From Bacilli bacterium (GTDB lineage: Bacteria; Bacillota_I; Bacilli_A; RF39; UBA660), in NCBI GenBank assembly GCA_017411235.1, contig JAFPMR010000028.1, positions 1 to 6,376 on the forward strand: a stretch of DNA of 6,376 bases. The letters are read 5' to 3'. Shown here piece by piece: positions 6,136-6,376 of this stretch. A model generated the notes under the pieces. The model was not told the DNA's origin. It was given only the letters and a program-made list of their open reading frames with translations, and searched no databases. Position numbers and translations under genes: made by a program. The first letter of the stretch is position 1, and each line of letters starts with the position of its first letter.

Positions 6136-6376
6136 TTAGACTGTTTCCATAACCCAATGTGATTTAAATTCATCATTCATATACATATAGATATTTACAG
6201 GCATTTCTAAATGTTCTCCTGTATCTCTATCTATTAAAGCTAAAATATGTCCACCATTTACTACATAATTCTCTCCATTTACTGAAATTTCATACATTTC
6301 ATCATTTCCATTATGAATTTCTCCTACTTTTTTAGGTAATCCATCTTTACCAACTACTAAATCACCTATTTTTATA
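6136..6376 (-). CDS. N-terminal split-intein fragment (IntN), 3' end of the N-extein gene
   Basis: An open frame enters from the right edge and ends at TAA (6136-6138), giving 79 visible residues. It starts IKIGDLVVGKDGLPKKVGEI, the usual intein stretch after the A block (kvGD.v.g.dG...kV). Next comes MYEISVNGENYVVNGGHILA, a B block with its conserved His (visible residue 43) but Asn where Thr is usual. The rest, LEMPVNIYMYMNDEF and so on to METV, matches the end of an IntN. No endonuclease domain follows. The missing upstream part should hold the Cys1 or Ser1 A block and, before it, the N-extein ending in the first half of an FtsK Walker A loop. Its partner is the IntC at 4855-4971. About 20 intein residues are probably off the window. 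Confidence 0.85.
   Translation of the reverse strand, partial: IKIGDLVVGKDGLPKKVGEIHNGNDEMYEISVNGENYVVNGGHILALIDRDTGEHLEMPVNIYMYMNDEFKSHWVMETV

Noticed and set aside
4282..6376. The split intein as an artefact of frameshifts in one continuous intein gene
   Set aside because: The halves are about 1.2 kb apart. That gap holds complete unrelated genes and a terminator, and the C-half has its own strong ribosome binding site and ATG. Errors alone cannot produce this.

Overview
All recognisable genes in this A/T-rich window lie on the minus strand, so the region is transcribed from right to left. The low G+C, strong AAGGAGG-type ribosome binding sites, tight gene packing, a group I intron with a homing endonuclease gene, intein sequences and several unrecognised small proteins point to a large bacteriophage (or phage-like element) of a low-GC Gram-positive host. 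This is inferred from style. No capsid, terminase or portal gene is visible to prove it. TGG is the Trp codon throughout and TAA/TAG/TGA act as stops, so the standard bacterial code applies.

The core of the window is one FtsK/SpoIIIE-type motor ATPase gene broken at two levels. At the right edge, 6136-6376 encodes the end of an N-terminal intein fragment; its N-extein lies beyond the window. After about 1.2 kb of other DNA, a separate gene starts at 4971 with its own ribosome binding site. It encodes a 39-residue C-terminal intein fragment ending His-Asn, fused directly to Ser-Gly-Lys-Ser, the second half of the Walker A loop. The pair looks like a naturally split intein sitting inside the P-loop. 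The C-extein gene is then interrupted just after Walker B by a group I intron (3047-4288) carrying an EDxHD (Vsr-like) homing endonuclease gene. Removing the intron joins 4289-4971 to 2245-3046 in frame, giving a 494-residue precursor (39 intein + 455 extein). A working ATPase would therefore need cis splicing of RNA and trans splicing of protein.

Between the intein halves are a 6-18 codon mini-ORF, an 85-aa unknown gene, an intrinsic terminator with a candidate promoter overlapping it, and a 207-aa unknown gene apparently cotranscribed with the IntC gene. Downstream of the ATPase come a 111-aa unknown gene and then an isolated unit: a consensus promoter, a 291-aa unknown gene of visibly different base composition, and a strong terminator. 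A further unknown gene runs off the left edge (1-847).
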